Positions 33,053-45,315 of a DNA stretch of 64,000 nt are shown one piece after another. Made by a program: the position numbers and the translations under genes. Under the pieces are notes generated by a model. The model did no database searches, was not told the DNA's origin, and saw nothing but the letters and a program-made list of their open reading frames with translations. Source of the stretch: Gyromitra esculenta (Eukaryota; Ascomycota; Pezizomycetes; Pezizales; Discinaceae); assembly GCA_038503075.1 (NCBI GenBank), contig JBCAML010000004.1, forward strand, positions 1,137,149 through 1,201,148, given 5' to 3'. The stretch's first letter is position 1; each line of letters starts with the position of its first letter.

Positions 33053-35822
33053 ATGAACCACGACCGCGAGACCTCGCAGGACCGCGACGAGGCCGGCGGG
33101 AGTGCTGCCGGCAAGTCTCGCTTCAGCCCGCCGCCTCACGGGGGCTCCACCTCGGGCAGCGACCAGCTGGGCCAGAGCGGGGGGAGCAAGAGGAAGAGAG
33201 TGAGTCTGGCGTGCAATGCCTGCCGGACGAGGAAATCCAAGGTACATCTACAGAGCTCTCTTCTTTGCCGCACGGCTTGGGCTCACAGCTTACGGTCATG
33301 ACAGTGCGATGGCGTGCGGCCAAAGTGTTCAATGTGCAGAGGTAGCTACTCCGAGCTGTGGATCTCTCTTTTCTCTATCAATTCCTGGATATCTCTTTCT
33401 CCTCTGCCAATTCACCTGGATGTCCCTCTAAATATCAGTCTGACATTGCAGATCTCGACTTTGACTGCGTCTACCAGCAATCTGCCTCCTCCTCGAATAC
33501 CATAGTGGGCAAAGAGTACCCCCCCCAAATACCCCCATGCTCCAGTTCGAATTCCACTGACATCTACAGCTATATTGGCCGTCTGGAAACCCGTCTTCTG
33601 GCGGTCGAGAACCTCCTCGCGCAATCCATGTCGCACCCGACCCCCCCACCGCCCTCCTCCCACAGCTCGCACTCCCCCGAAGAGCCGTCCCACAAACGCC
33701 TCCGCACTTCCTCCTCCACCGCCGCCGCCACCCCACTCCCGCCGGACCCTGAGACCTTCGTCTCCCTGCGGTCCGGCCAGCTCGAAGATGAGTCATGCGC
33801 GCCAGACACGGTGCTGGACGGCATGGGCGCGCTCAATCTCGGCGATGAGGAGGACTACGGCTACTTTGGCCCGTCGTCGAACATCGCCTTCATCGGCCAC
33901 GTCACCCGCGCCCTCGCCACCTCCGTCTCCATCACCGCCGCTTTCTCCAAGGAATTCCGCCGCACCGAGAGCGCGCTCGAGCACCAGGCTCGCTACCCCT
34001 CCCTCGCCAGCCCCGCCCCCGACTCCACCAGCGAGTTTGATCCCCCCGGCACCGGCGGTCCCGTCAATATTTTCCTCTTGCCCCCGCGGGCCCGCGTCCT
34101 CCATTACGTTACACTCTACTTCCAAAACACAAACATCCTCTTCCCCTACCTCCACCAGCCCAGCTTCCTCGAGACCTACGAGGAAGCCATGCGCGAAGGC
34201 TTCAGTAAAGTCCGGCGTACATGGCTCGCGCTCCTGAATCTCGTTATGGCAATGGGCAGTCGCGCCAGCACCGAGCGCGAAGTCAGCGCCGAAGAAAAAT
34301 ACAAAGCCGCCGAGGTATTCTACCAGCGCGGCTTCGGGCTCTGCGACGGCCATTTCCTACGGCTCGCGAGTCTCGACAGCGTACATTTACTCCTGCTCAT
34401 GTCGCATTACCTGCAATCCACCCGAAAGCCGAATCAATGCTGGACAACGCACGGCCTAGCTGTCCGGATTGCGCTGCAGCTGGGACTACACTCGAATCAG
34501 GCACTGTCGCGGTTCCCGCCGCTGGAGCGCGAATTGAGGAAACGAGCGTGGTATGGGTGTGTTTTGCTGGATCGGACGCTGTGTATGACGTTTGGAAGAC
34601 CTTCGGCCATTGCCGGATACGCGGAGAAGTTGGACCTGCCGCTGGATGTGGAGGACGATGCGTTTAAGAGCCATATCATCAATTCCCCTGTCACCCCGAT
34701 CAACCAGGTTGGCCCCACGTCGGTGACGTTTTTTATATTGAGTATCAAACTGTATACCCTCTTGGGCATGATTATCGACGGGCTCTACGGCGGGAATCTC
34801 GGTGGTGGGGATCAGGTGGAGCCCACGTTCGCGGACGTTGCGAGGGTCGCGGAAATTGAAGAGAAGCTATCGCAGTGGAGGACGAATCTGCCGAGTGCAT
34901 TAACGATCGTGAGCGCGGCGGATATACCGGTCGGGGGTGGCCCGCCGAGTAAATTTTGGCGGCAAAGCATTATATTGAGTTTGCGGTACTACAACACCAG
35001 GGCGCTGCTGCACCGCCAGTTTGTCGTGAAGGGGCTGTCGGAGATCTGGGGCGGCGGGCCCAGCTGTAATAGGTTTGAAGGCGACTTCTTCTGGAATTTC
35101 GGATGGGCGAGTATCAAAGTGTGTGCCGAGAGTGCCATCGAGACGGTCGAGATCATCCATAAAGTCAAGTACCGCAGCGATCTATTAGGCTTTTGGTGGT
35201 TCACACTATACTACAGTACCCCCCCCTCTCCTCTTCCCTCCCCCCCCCTCCATACAATACTAACAGATAATCAGCGTTCAACGCCTCTCTAGTCCTCGTC
35301 TCCAAAGTCTTGATCCTCTCCCAAGTCCGCCAGCTCGCCCTCCGCACCGACTTCATCCCCGAAGCCGGCTCCCTGCTAAAACACCTCGAAATGGCAATGG
35401 AGACCATCGAGGTTCTCGCCGCCGGCAACCGCATCGCTAACCGCTGCCGCCTCTTCCTTAAAAACTTAATGCGGTACGTAGCGCCTCTCGCCACATCCTC
35501 CCCTCGCGCTCTCGCTGTTGCTCCGCCACCCCTGGATCCTACCCCGGACGTACAACACCCGCACTCCCAGTCCGCTGCAGGGGGGCAGAATGGACAACAG
35601 CATGGTGCGGAAATCGCATACGCTTCCCCGTTTAGAACGCAGCTGGGCGAGTTTATGCTCGAGAGCGACTTCACTTACCTCAATAGCATATTGCCGCCCC
35701 TGGGCATACCGGATATGGGTGGGCTGGGGGACGAGTTTGGGAATGGGACGGGGGTCATGGACGGCGGTGAGGGGGTGGGACTGGGCGCGCATGGTGGTTA
35801 TGGGATGGGGTTTAGTGGGTAG
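33053..35822 (+). CDS. Zn(II)2Cys6 fungal-specific transcription factor
   Basis: Four exons, 33053-33241, 33305-33341, 33452-35215 and 35275-35822, keep one frame and give 845 residues. Two introns interrupt the zinc cluster. The spliced region reads ACNACRTRKSK, then CDGVRPKCSMC, then DLDFDCVY, giving all six zinc-binding cysteines (about residues 54-84). A basic stretch KRKR precedes it. A short linker and coiled-coil segment (YIGRLETRLLAVENLL) follows, then the fungal_trans domain in the middle (about 290-560: HYVTLYFQNTNILFPYLHQP, LAVRIALQLGLH, RKRAWYGCVLLDRTLCMTFG). The last intron falls in FWWFTLYY-TFNASLVL. Expected role: nuclear DNA-binding regulator. The target pathway is unknown and no obvious cluster genes flank it. 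A good GTACGT donor at 35474 hints at a further alternative intron in the low-complexity C-terminus. Confidence 0.88.
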
Positions 35823-36453
35823 GGGTGCGTATGGTTGATGTATGTGTACGGTAGTCAGTTGATGGAACTTTTAATGGCGTTTTTTGTTGTTTTTGTTGGT
35901 TGGAGGGTGGATGGGGGGTTTGATAAAAATTGTGGAGGTGTGGGTGCTTAGGTATTGATTTGGATTTTACCTCCCCCTCCCTTTTTTTTTGGGGGGGGGG
36001 TTTTTTTTTTACTCTTTTGCTTTTTTGTAGTTTGTGGTTTTGTGGTTTGTTGTTTTGTGGTTTGAGGTGTGTTGATTTTTATGCCCAGAGATATTTGGAG
36101 GCAAGTGATATCAGATAGCTGGAATGCTGGAATGCTGGAACACGTCCGATCATGGTATATCACTCGTTGCGCCCCCAACCACTTTTTTTTTTTAAAAACC
36201 AGTCTCGTCAAAAAGAAACCCCCGATCCACACCCTATCATCGATAGAGTTACTCCCCTCCCAAAGCCACAACCTCATCATAGACCAAAACTCCGTTTCCC
36301 AAATATTAGAGACTTGCGCTTTCGAGCCAGCCCTGGTTTTTGACCAAACCAGAAGCTGATCCGCGCCAATCAAATTTTCTAAAAATCGGAGCTGGATCTA
36401 TTTGCGCAAAGTCTCTATTGACACGTCGAGGGGGTATCCATGAATTACGAATT

Positions 36454-36483
36454 AGGGCAGGGCAGGGCAGGGCAGGGCAGGGC
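36454..36483 (+). repeat. (GGGCA)6 microsatellite
   Basis: Six head-to-tail copies of GGGCA. Confidence 0.9.
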
Positions 36484-36594
36484 TTGACGCGTACGGTCGG
36501 TCGGTAGTTAGGGTTTAGCCCGGTTTCAACACGACCATCGCCTGCCTGTCTAGCACCCATACTTTCCACGCGTTTTTGCATAACCCCTGTGTGG

Positions 36595-36620
36595 GGGGAG
36601 GGGGGAGGGGGGAGGGGAGA
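36595..36620 (+). repeat. (GGGGGGA)n tract
   Basis: Three to four copies of a G-run followed by A; G4-prone sequence. Confidence 0.7.
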
Positions 36621-37474
36621 GTAGATTCTTGGGTTTTAGCGCGCACTACCGCCGTCGTATCCATTGCGGGGTGACCTCTTGGGGGGGAGCTGGAGTGTCG
36701 TGTATGCGTGTGTCGAGGTTCATATCCCGTTGGTGGCTTTTTGGCGCGAGACAGGGTTGTGTTTATGCTGTAGATACGCGGCTGGAAAAAAAAAAGGACG
36801 CGGGTGAGAGGTAGAGGGGAGAGGTGGTGTTCTATTTGCGTGATTCGTTTAGGCTCTAGAGCACGCCGTGGTCGTAGAGTGTATAGATCTTATGTGGCGG
36901 ATGGGGGAGGGGGGTGGAATCATAACGCGGAGTGCCGCCCGTTAGTCATATCTTCTCACTCGGTTTCGTAACAATTTGCCCGGGGGTTTTTTGAAAATGT
37001 TGGAAAGGAAGATTATACATGGCCCTTTCACGTCCTGCTTACTCTTCATGCTCCTGTGATATCACTACGATATATATATGAGCCTAACTATCGCTGAGGG
37101 TTACATAACTGTGCGCCGGTTGGTCGGGCGGAGTGAGGTAGAGGCTGAAAAGGCAACAGAAGTGTCGATCCGTGTCGAGTTTCTCAGAGACTCTTTTAGC
37201 TATATAGAGGGGTTCGGCGCGTGGGGCTTATCCGTTAGCTCCAGTATTCAAAGAGTTATGGGGGAATGCGGCCTAGGTGCTAACGGTAGAGATCGAATAA
37301 GCCAGCACTTTGCATCTATTGCACTAGAATACGTATGCAAATCATGATCGACGATGTTCACTCTACTCATTGCGATATTTGAAGCCAGAAGGGAAGTTGC
37401 AATAACGAGTAGTGGATTGTGGATATAATTGATGGTAGAGATGTGCTAATATGTTAAAAAAACTCGTTTAGTCG

Positions 37475-37591
37475 ATTTCCAGCAGGTTTAGATAGATAGA
37501 TAGATTAATCATACACGCATCCAACCTCATGGGTTATGGCGGTTAGCAAAAGGAAATAAAATAAACAAAACCAAACATTTCCAGCAGGTTT
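37475..37591 (-). mobile_element. 5'-truncated LINE tail with 15-base target duplication
   Basis: An 87-base insert (37490-37576) is bracketed by two identical copies of ATTTCCAGCAGGTTT at 37475-37489 and 37577-37591. On the minus strand the insert reads CTTTTGCTAACCGCCATAAC, then GGTTGGATGCGTGTATGATT, then ATCT repeats. This is the same 3' end and tail as at 30171-30230 and 40001-40056. This is the signature of target-primed reverse transcription of a severely 5'-truncated LINE (or a SINE sharing its tail). Confidence 0.85.
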
Positions 37592-37959
37592 TCTGGGGGA
37601 GGTGTGTAAATTTTATTTCAGTAACGCCCCGTCAAAGAAGATGTTGGTAAGAACTGGACCTCCTAGATCCTACTTGACACCCGCAATTCAAGAACCACAG
37701 ACTGTCGAAAGGGTGTTTTCCAAGAGACACTGTTAGCTTGCTCCGCACTGGCTACACTCGACTATAACTCACCCTCCTGCTACTACTATATGGCTCATGC
37801 TAGCTACTGCTATCAGCTTAAAACAAGCCAGCAGGTGACCTCCGCGAAAATACCGGCCAGTCTGTAGCGCCTTTTCTCAATACTCCCCGCAGTATCGTTG
37901 AACTGGTTGGCGAAGTGAAACACACACTATATACCACACGTGTAAGGATAACGGCAGCA

Positions 37960-38032
37960 GCTCTGGTAGCTCAGGGGTTAGAGCATGCGATTGCAGATCG
38001 CAGGGTCGATCGTTCAAATCGGTCTCAGAGCT
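37960..38032 (+). tRNA. tRNA-Cys (GCA)
   Basis: 73 bases fold as a full cloverleaf. Acceptor GCTCTGG pairs with TCAGAGC (one G-U). D-arm GCTC..GAGC; anticodon stem TGCGA/TCGCA with loop TTGCAGA, anticodon GCA; T-arm GATCG/CGGTC with loop TTCAAAT. U8 and A9 are in place and the discriminator is T. No intron. A T-rich stretch follows (TTTCTTTTTT at 38047), a likely Pol III terminator. It stands alone between repeats. Confidence 0.95.
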
Positions 38033-38046
38033 TCTATCTATGAAGT

Positions 38047-38056
38047 ATTTCTTTTT
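38047..38056 (+). terminator. Pol III T-run after tRNA-Cys
   Basis: TTTCTTTTTT begins 15 bases past the tRNA end. T-runs of four or more stop RNA polymerase III. Confidence 0.5.
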
Positions 38057-40000
38057 TATTCGTGCCATGCGGCCCCTGACGTATGGTACAGTGCAGTACG
38101 TATCTTTACCCGTGGGTGATAGACTACATGAATTTTGTAGTCGTATACTCCCTAGAGTTCTCTATTGTTTATTACTACGTACTTTAACATGGAAGGGTGC
38201 AGAAGAGAATCAAGGAGTGCGAGGTCTAAGATAACTGTTGATGTTACCAAGTGGAAGTAAATAAGATGGTGGAAAGGCTCTGAGAAGGTTACATGCACTC
38301 GCTTACTGGCGGAAGAAGCTAAGATGAGAATTAAGAGGATACTAGAGCAGGATACTAGATACGGTTAACGTTCAAGAGGATGCTGGCAATATACAAGTGG
38401 AATGCCCCTGGTAGTTAACAAAGGGCTTCATCGTAACTGATATGAAAGATGTGCCCTTCTTATGAGAAAATCTGCTGTACTAGTATACACTGATCCAAGC
38501 GCTTGAGGTATCATCTAAATACCTACGTCTTTGGGCTAAATCTTCGTAGCGCATACATATGGGAAGCCTGTCCCGAACAGATCAAGAGACCTAGTGGACT
38601 ATGGTAAGTTACAGCCAGCATTAACCTAGATCTACCCGTGACAGACAAGGGAAAAATGCATGATAAGCTGTATCGAGGGGAGCACCGGAATGATTGAGAC
38701 TAGCCCGGAATTGTAAACCACGATCAAGCAGCGTAAAACGTAAGTGGGCAGCTATTACGCTTCCCAGCGGAGCCCTCAGCTCTGTGGTACGCCAATCAGG
38801 AGGCTGCTATGGCTGTCGCGGCAGGTTTTGTGGGGCATTATAATGCTGGATTCCAGCGGGGCTAACAGCATCGTTGCTGGAATCCAGGAATACAAGGGCT
38901 TCAAGATTCTCCGTACCCACTATCAAGACGCCATTCCCTAGCATAAAATACAGTCGGTATATGTCTAGTCCTCTAGAAAAACACCCTTGTAGGGGTCAGG
39001 ACCAACTAGATTAGGAGCCCTGTTGAGAAAATCCCAATCGTAGCGATATTATCCCCAAGAATTCAAGCTCCGTAATTAACGAAGCCGGTCCGCTATGGAG
39101 AATTTGTAATGCTTTCCACCCGACGATCGAGTATCTTCTCTGGTACTAGCCGGGGCGGAATGGGGAGCGTTCCGTAATTAACACTCGTCCCAAGGCCCGT
39201 ATCAAGCCATAAAGACATCCCACAGCTTAGTCGTCCCACAAGGTTTTACAGCGACCCGCGTGCTTCGATATAGCACGTTTATATATTTGCTATGGCGGTT
39301 TCCATCCGGCCCGCGGGCATCTAGAGTAGAAAAGATACTACTTGGACTCCAAGATGTAGGAACTAGCTAGGTGCAAAGTAGTGATCAAGATGTACCCTTT
39401 CTCCAGGAACTCTGAACCACGAGCTTCACCCGTAGATAAGCAGGTTACAATCGTCTCGTAGCCTCTCCGCTTAGGCCTCTTCGCTTGAAGCAAGCTTTGG
39501 TCTATAGGGCTGTGAATGCACCTACAGCTGTAGTACTACCGCCGCTTTGGCAGAAGGTATATCGTGCAGCTCCCGCTCTTGACGGTAAAACGTTTCCATA
39601 AACCAGCTATCCACGGCAACTCACGATAACAAGCATAGCACTCTTAGCCATTTCAGATAGCTAGCTTGCTGATGCAAATCTCTTTTGTCGAGAAGTAAGC
39701 TCGCAAATTGATTGGAGGGAGGGGGGATTCTGTAAATCTTTCCCATGATCAAACGAAACGAGTGTTTCGCACTGATGCGATTAAACCTCTATGGCAGACA
39801 GGCTTCGCATTTAGAGATACGCCATCCGGATCCATCCATATTTAACAGAAGCATACGTATAACTCTCCATACAATATATTGTTTGCTGCGTTTTGTTGTG
39901 TTTGGTTTTATCGGTATAAGTGAGAATATGACGAGGAGTATGATATGTTGTTTTGTTTTTGTTTTGTTTTGTTTGTTTTGTTTTATCTTGTTTTATCTTG
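38057..40000. other. Probable degraded transposon sequence, no intact gene
   Basis: Broken, protein-like fragments occur in several frames (for example CTRLLAEEAKMRIKRILEQD near 38300). The stretch ends in a LINE tail at 40001-40056, so it may be a decayed LINE. No diagnostic reverse-transcriptase motif could be read, so the identity is inference. Confidence 0.3.
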
Positions 40001-40056
40001 GCTAGCCGCCACAACCTAAGGGTTGGATGCGTGTATGAAATATCTATCTATCTATC
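40001..40056 (+). mobile_element. LINE 3' tail, third copy
   Basis: GCTAGCCGCCACAACCTAAG, then GGTTGGATGCGTGTATGAAA, then four ATCT units, matching 30171-30230. A TTTTG/TTTTATCTTG-rich run lies immediately upstream. Confidence 0.7.
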
Positions 40057-42433
40057 GGTCTCCATACAACGTTGCGGTGGCTAAAGCTGCTCTATGCCTC
40101 CCCGAGACTTGGCGCGTACCGGGCCTTATTTATAGCCTGAGTTTCGCTGTTCTGCTCTAGTGGCATCTTCGAGTAGAATGGTTCTCGGAATGACTTGGAG
40201 CGTATATCAGATCATTTGTAGAATAATATGTATTAACGCGGGCCAGGCGTATGCTTGGTATCTGTTCCTCGCAACCCAATATTGTAGTTTATTGTTTTTT
40301 AATGATTATGGTGAACCCATAGAGGTCGGGACGGAAATGTGGTGGATGAGAACAGGGGTTGTGTAGATGTAACTGACGTAATCGAGGTATCTCCTGATAC
40401 AAAGAGGAGACCTGCGATGGACGGAGGTGTCCACGGTCGATTTCTGCACTCATGGCTGGATATTTCCGGAGCCGAGGGGAGCGGCGAGCGTAGAAGGGTG
40501 CAGAACACTTTTGGCTGGCGGTATGCGAACTCCCATCGTTGCTCAGGGGCTGTCGGGTCCTCGTTTTCAGGGGGTGGGGGAAAGCCCTAACCCCAATGTG
40601 ACGAATGAGACAGCTATCAGCCACAGCAGGCCCTGACGAAATAAGCAATACAGTTGGAATAGATCACGCCAGATGTATGCCATATAATCACAGCAAATTA
40701 GCCTACCGTTCAGGCCAAATAACCCCGATCTGTCGCACCACAAATCACAGGGACATGGTGTATTTCGAGGTTACTGAACGCCAAGCGCTTTTATATTACA
40801 GTTCATTAATTTTTTCCAACGGAGCCATAAAGCGTAAGGCTGTGATCACCTTATATCAAAATCCAAAAAGCAAAGTCGGGTCAGCCCAGTGCCGCGAGAT
40901 TTTGATTAGAAGTGGCTTCGGCAAAGTCTTATCCACCGAGGCGTGGTCTCGATCTCGGGCAAGGGGAAGGGGAAGCTGAAGTTTGCCATCCAAAATATGA
41001 TCCTCCTGCCTATAAAAGAGAACTCTTAGATCTCAATCTTGCTGAGGATTATCCGTCCCGCTCTCTAAATCCCCTCGAGGAAGTTCCTCTATTTTTCGGT
41101 GTGTCCATCGCTCGTCTGTGTAAAATAAAATAAAATAAAACAAAATCCAAATGAATACGATCACGAATACACAGCTGTTATGGCAACGTACGAGTTTTTT
41201 GCGGCCGGTCAGAACGCTAATGGCTAAAGTGAAGAACGGTGGCCTCTCTGCCAAGACGTAGCGTGGGTAAAGCGTCCCGCGAAAATAAATACACGTAGAG
41301 TAGCACCCGTGAATAACCCCCGGGATTCCGTGGTACATGAAACCCTAAAAGGTTATTTTCGACGGTTTTTATGCCTCGGTTGTTATTTCATTTTGCTCGC
41401 CTTAAGATTACCTCTAGATTTGTGACAGGAGGGGGGAGTGAGGCTTGTGCGATGGCTATAGAGTGGATGGAGAGACCATCAAGCCCTCCCAACTAAACTC
41501 TGAATTCAACGGAGCAGCATCGTGGAAATCCGCGAGAATTTCACGCTGTTCCCAGACGACGTCTGTTTAGACAGCTCGAGTCTAGCTCGCTACCCACGAT
41601 CCCTAGATTGGGAAGGCAAATCATGCCCTCCTTAGGCAAAAAGGATGAATATCGCTATCTGGAGATTCGGTTGGGCCAATCAGAGGCGAACCGCAGGTAT
41701 GGTCAGATGATGACGACAAGGTAGGGGGCGAAGGGGGAATCTGAAGATTGTTCGGCTCGCACATTACGATAGACGTGCAGTTAATATATGCACGCTCTTG
41801 CCTTCCAAATACCAGACCTGCCAAAGTGGATGTGGCGATGGTTGAGTTTTTAACGACGAGTGATCGGTGCGAGACAGTTTCCAACCCAGAAAGGTAAAAC
41901 GCACCACCAAGGAATTCTTGGCTCGCCGCTTTGGAATCCTAAACACCACGGCAAGACAGATGTAGGTTCCTCGTACGAGGGGAGAGGGTGGAAAAGCTGA
42001 CTTCCGTGTTAAATGCAACCGCGTCAACTTTCCGGAGCATCTCCTTGGCGTCCAAAATGTGGAGATGGGAGTGAGAATTTAAGTGTCTATGCATACGGAG
42101 TAGAACACATGCTCTAGTAACATATGCAGCCAGCCAGCCAGCGAGCTTACACGAAACCGTCTCGGCTGGCCTGTTTACAATATAATAAACTACCACTACT
42201 AGCCAACATTTGTACCACTCACCCGTGGCATCACGGTCCGAAGTACTTACGAGAAGCCTCGAGAATGGGCACTGGGTACGACCGAAGTCTACTTGGCATT
42301 TCTTTTTAGTTCAGCTTATGGTTTGGCGTTGTGTTAATTGCGGGGGGGAGATTCTTTAAGACGACTGAGCCCGCGCTGGGAGTGCGTTAGTACCCGTTTT
42401 CTCTATTACTGTTTGCAGGAGCCAGGCGAGGAG
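40057..42433. other. Intergenic, no supported gene
   Basis: Frames up to 124 codons (plus 40605-40979) lack domains and splice structure. An (AAAAT)n run sits at 41121-41145. The last few hundred bases are the upstream region of the gene at 42434. Confidence 0.4.
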
Positions 42434-44435
42434 ATGCTTATCAAACCATTCAGGTGAGTTTCCATAGTTTCGTTCTTTCCTCTCGTATTGGACTTTATTA
42501 ACTATTACAAAGTGCCCGAGCCTTATGGACCGTGGCCGCGTTTGCGGTGGTCTATTTCTATATAGCCTTCACCGTACAATTCCCATCGGGATACTGGGAC
42601 CCATTCACAGCAGTACCAGTACCAGCAAAGCCTGCACCGCTACCGGACTGTGTTCTGGAAGCCTTTACCAAAGGTGCCCCAAGACCAATCTCGATATATC
42701 CAGAAAAGCGTCCCGGGGAACTTGACGGATGGAACATCGATCCGTTTATCGGGAGTGGATGGTCTAATTCACCAGAGACGGAGGACTATGGGGCCTTACT
42801 AACCAATGCCGATAGAAGACTACTGGGTGAACTGGCTTCGTCTGTGGGTGCTTCGGACCCGAAGTTAGCGAGGATAAATACATTTTACAATCTAGATACC
42901 GAAGAAGACTGGGAAAACTACATCAACGAACTCGACGACGGGGTACGAGAACAGTCACCCCCCCCTCTCCTCCCTATACTCTAAACTCTCACCCACTAAT
43001 ATCCACATCGTCTAGGGCCTAGCACCTCTCACCAAGTTCGCCCAAGGGTACCTCCACGCCCACCAACACCCCACCACCTGCATCGACAAAAAATTCCTCA
43101 TCTTCAAAAAGTACCCAAACGACGAATCCTTCGGCCTCGGCGCCGTCGTCCAGTCCATCTCGACCCAACTCGCAATCGCAATCCGCGATAACCGGATCCT
43201 AATCTACGACGCCCTCGAACCCCCCGGAATGCACTTCCTCCAGTCCCCCTCCTCTAACTCCACTACAACCTGCGGCCAATCCCTCGACTGCATCTTCCAT
43301 AAACTAACAAACTGCACGCACGCCGCCGTCGCCCAAGCAGCAGATGTAGTCCACTTCCCCTGGAACGAGCAGACCCCCGAAAGCGCATACAAGATACATC
43401 CAAACTCGCTCCCGGTGGTGCTGGGCCGCGCGCTGGCTGCGCGCTTTCCGGACATGATTCCGGATGCGCGGAAGTACTGGTGGCGGGGCCAGGTCGCGGC
43501 GTATGTCATGCGGCCGAACGGCGCCGTGATGCAGCGACTAAAAGAGCTGCGGATGACGCCGGAACTACATCAAGGCTCGCAGAGGACCGTCGGAGGGGCA
43601 GGGGCAGGAACAGGAGCAGCTGAGAGACAGGAGCTGGAAATGCCGTTCCCGCTGCCGGAAGGCGCGTTTAGTATGCATGTTAGACATGGGGATAAAGGGT
43701 AATTATGTATTTATATATTGCTGTTCTCTCTGGTGTTTTCTTCTGTTTGGTGGTGCGTTTTAGGGTTAGGTTTGAGTGAGCTACTGACTGACAGATGGTG
43801 ATGCGAGGTTTGGGGGGAGGGCAGGATCGAGATGAATTTGGTGCCGTTTAGGGCATACATTACACGGGCGGAAGACCACATCCTGAAGAATCCCATGTCG
43901 GCGAGGAGGATCGCGTTTTTGTCGACGGAGGATCCGGGGGTTATTGCGGAGGCGAAGAACATTTCGAGTCTCTTGGCGTTCTCGAAGGATAAAAGCTGGG
44001 AATGGTATTGGTCCAAGATACCACGTACGCCAACACTCTGTTGAAGCATATAACATTATGGTTATTTACGGTGTGGTTTTTTTCTTTCTTTCTTGCGCAC
44101 GTATAGGTTCCAACGACGGACCGGAAACACAGCTTCAGCAGTTTGGAAACCGGACGGAGATGACTATCAAGTGGCTGCTACAGCTAACGATGGCTCTCGA
44201 GTGTGAAACATTTGTTGGAACTCGCGGTGTAAGTAAATGTCTCACAATCTAAAGTGAAAACATGGAGTTATATTGTGATATAGTGCTTACTATTGGCTCG
44301 GAACAGTCCGGGTGGAATCGTCTCATTGACCAACTGAGATGCACATGGCATTCCAATTGCAAAAGCCCGTATTTAGAAGTCGGAGACGACAAAAGTTGGG
44401 TCAGTAGGCTGAATATATGTTATTTTTGTATGTGA
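42434..44435 (+). CDS. Fucosyltransferase-like type II membrane glycosyltransferase
   Basis: Six exons, 42434-42453, 42513-42942, 43016-43698, 43825-44024, 44107-44228 and 44307-44435, keep frame and give 527 residues. The first exon is only 20 bases (MLIKPFS). Residues of about 9-25 (LWTVAAFAVVYFYIAFTV) form one signal anchor, as in Golgi type II enzymes. The catalytic part contains HVRHGDKGIEMNLVPF, which straddles the third intron and matches the HxRxxDK-type donor-binding motif of alpha-1,6-fucosyltransferase-like (GT23-type) proteins. FLSTEDPGVIAEAK and FVGTRGSGWNRLIDQLR follow and end in a short tail. Likely transfers a sugar from a GDP-sugar onto secreted or wall glycans. Donor and acceptor are inferred from family only. 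An alternative 3' exon is possible because the frame ends soon after WVSRLN. Confidence 0.75.
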
Positions 44436-45307
44436 ATTATCGAAAAAGCTGACGGTAGAGATTTAGGCTCATTATGGCTTTTGAATGGTGTACGAAAACG
44501 ATCAACAGCATCCGGGGCGTGTGCTGCAGAAAAAAAAAAGATACCTGTACATTATTTAGCAGAAGTAATACTGAATACAAATCTCAGTTTGGCTGCACGA
44601 ATCAGCTCTTCGCAACTCAAATACAGTTTTGTGCCAAGCTAGATGCATGCAAGGGCAGAGCTGAATGCGCTGGCCAACAGCTTCGAGTGACCGGACGTGA
44701 AGCCACATCGTCACTTGCCGGTCCTAGGCACCGTTCCCTGCACATGTCGTAATATTGACGATTGTGTTCTACTGTATTTGTACCTTGAGAGGGCTGTGAG
44801 AAACCTGGGGTGACCATGCTATGTCATTAGGTCTTGGGGCTGCAGCAGATAAGATCCAGAGCACAGCAGCGTTCGCTGGGAGATCTTGCACCCGAACAAC
44901 CTTGTTGGCTGCCCTATAGCTCCAGCGAGATATTCGCATCAAGTCTGCGCAATCCACCAGGATCACTCACGATCACTGCAGCCTTGATGAGCAGCCAGCT
45001 ACCCACACGGTGAAAGCAAGCCACCACACTCTGCGTCGAACATCACACGCGGGAAGTGCTCGATGGGAGGATCCAATCAGCACCGGGAGTCCCCTAACCC
45101 TTGCGCGGGGGCGGCGCCACTGCCCACTCGTGCGCGACTGGGCGACAGGGATGACGTTGGCCGTCTGATCAGCGCCGATAACTCGTCGTGCCCACTTTGC
45201 GTCAACTTGTACTGTGCCGTTCGAAGATATCAGTTTTGGTTCTGTTCTTGATGCTTTTTTCCCTTCTCCGTTCTTGCGAGATGCCGTCTGTGATGTGATG
45301 TGATGTG
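44436..45307. other. Intergenic, no supported gene
   Basis: 3' flank of the fucosyltransferase-like gene and 5' flank of the small basic-protein gene. Long frames on the minus strand (44973-45503) read through the latter's promoter and are not credible. Confidence 0.5.
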
Positions 45308-45315
45308 TATATAAA
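45308..45315 (+). promoter_or_regulatory. TATA box of the small basic protein gene
   Basis: TATATAAA about 250 bases before the start codon. It is preceded by TGTGATG direct repeats (45288-45306) and followed by a long CT-rich leader (45335-45480), typical of well-expressed fungal genes. Confidence 0.5.

Larger units (their letters stand above)
35823..37474. other. Intergenic with homopolymer and simple repeats
   Basis: Poly-G/T runs at 35970-36060 follow the transcription-factor stop and may be its 3' region. Simple repeats at 36454-36483 and 36595-36620 are listed separately. No gene supported; the frame at 37078-37347 (plus, 89 codons) has no recognisable feature. Confidence 0.45.

Noticed and set aside
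33575..34353. Long frames on both strands inside the transcription-factor gene (220 codons plus, 186 codons minus)
   Set aside because: They are GC-rich shadows of the real frame. Composition (Pro/Ser/Thr repeats, Gly/Glu/Ala repeats) is typical of shifted reading.
40605..40979. 124-codon plus-strand frame
   Set aside because: No motif, no bias and no splice context; it lies in repeat-derived sequence.
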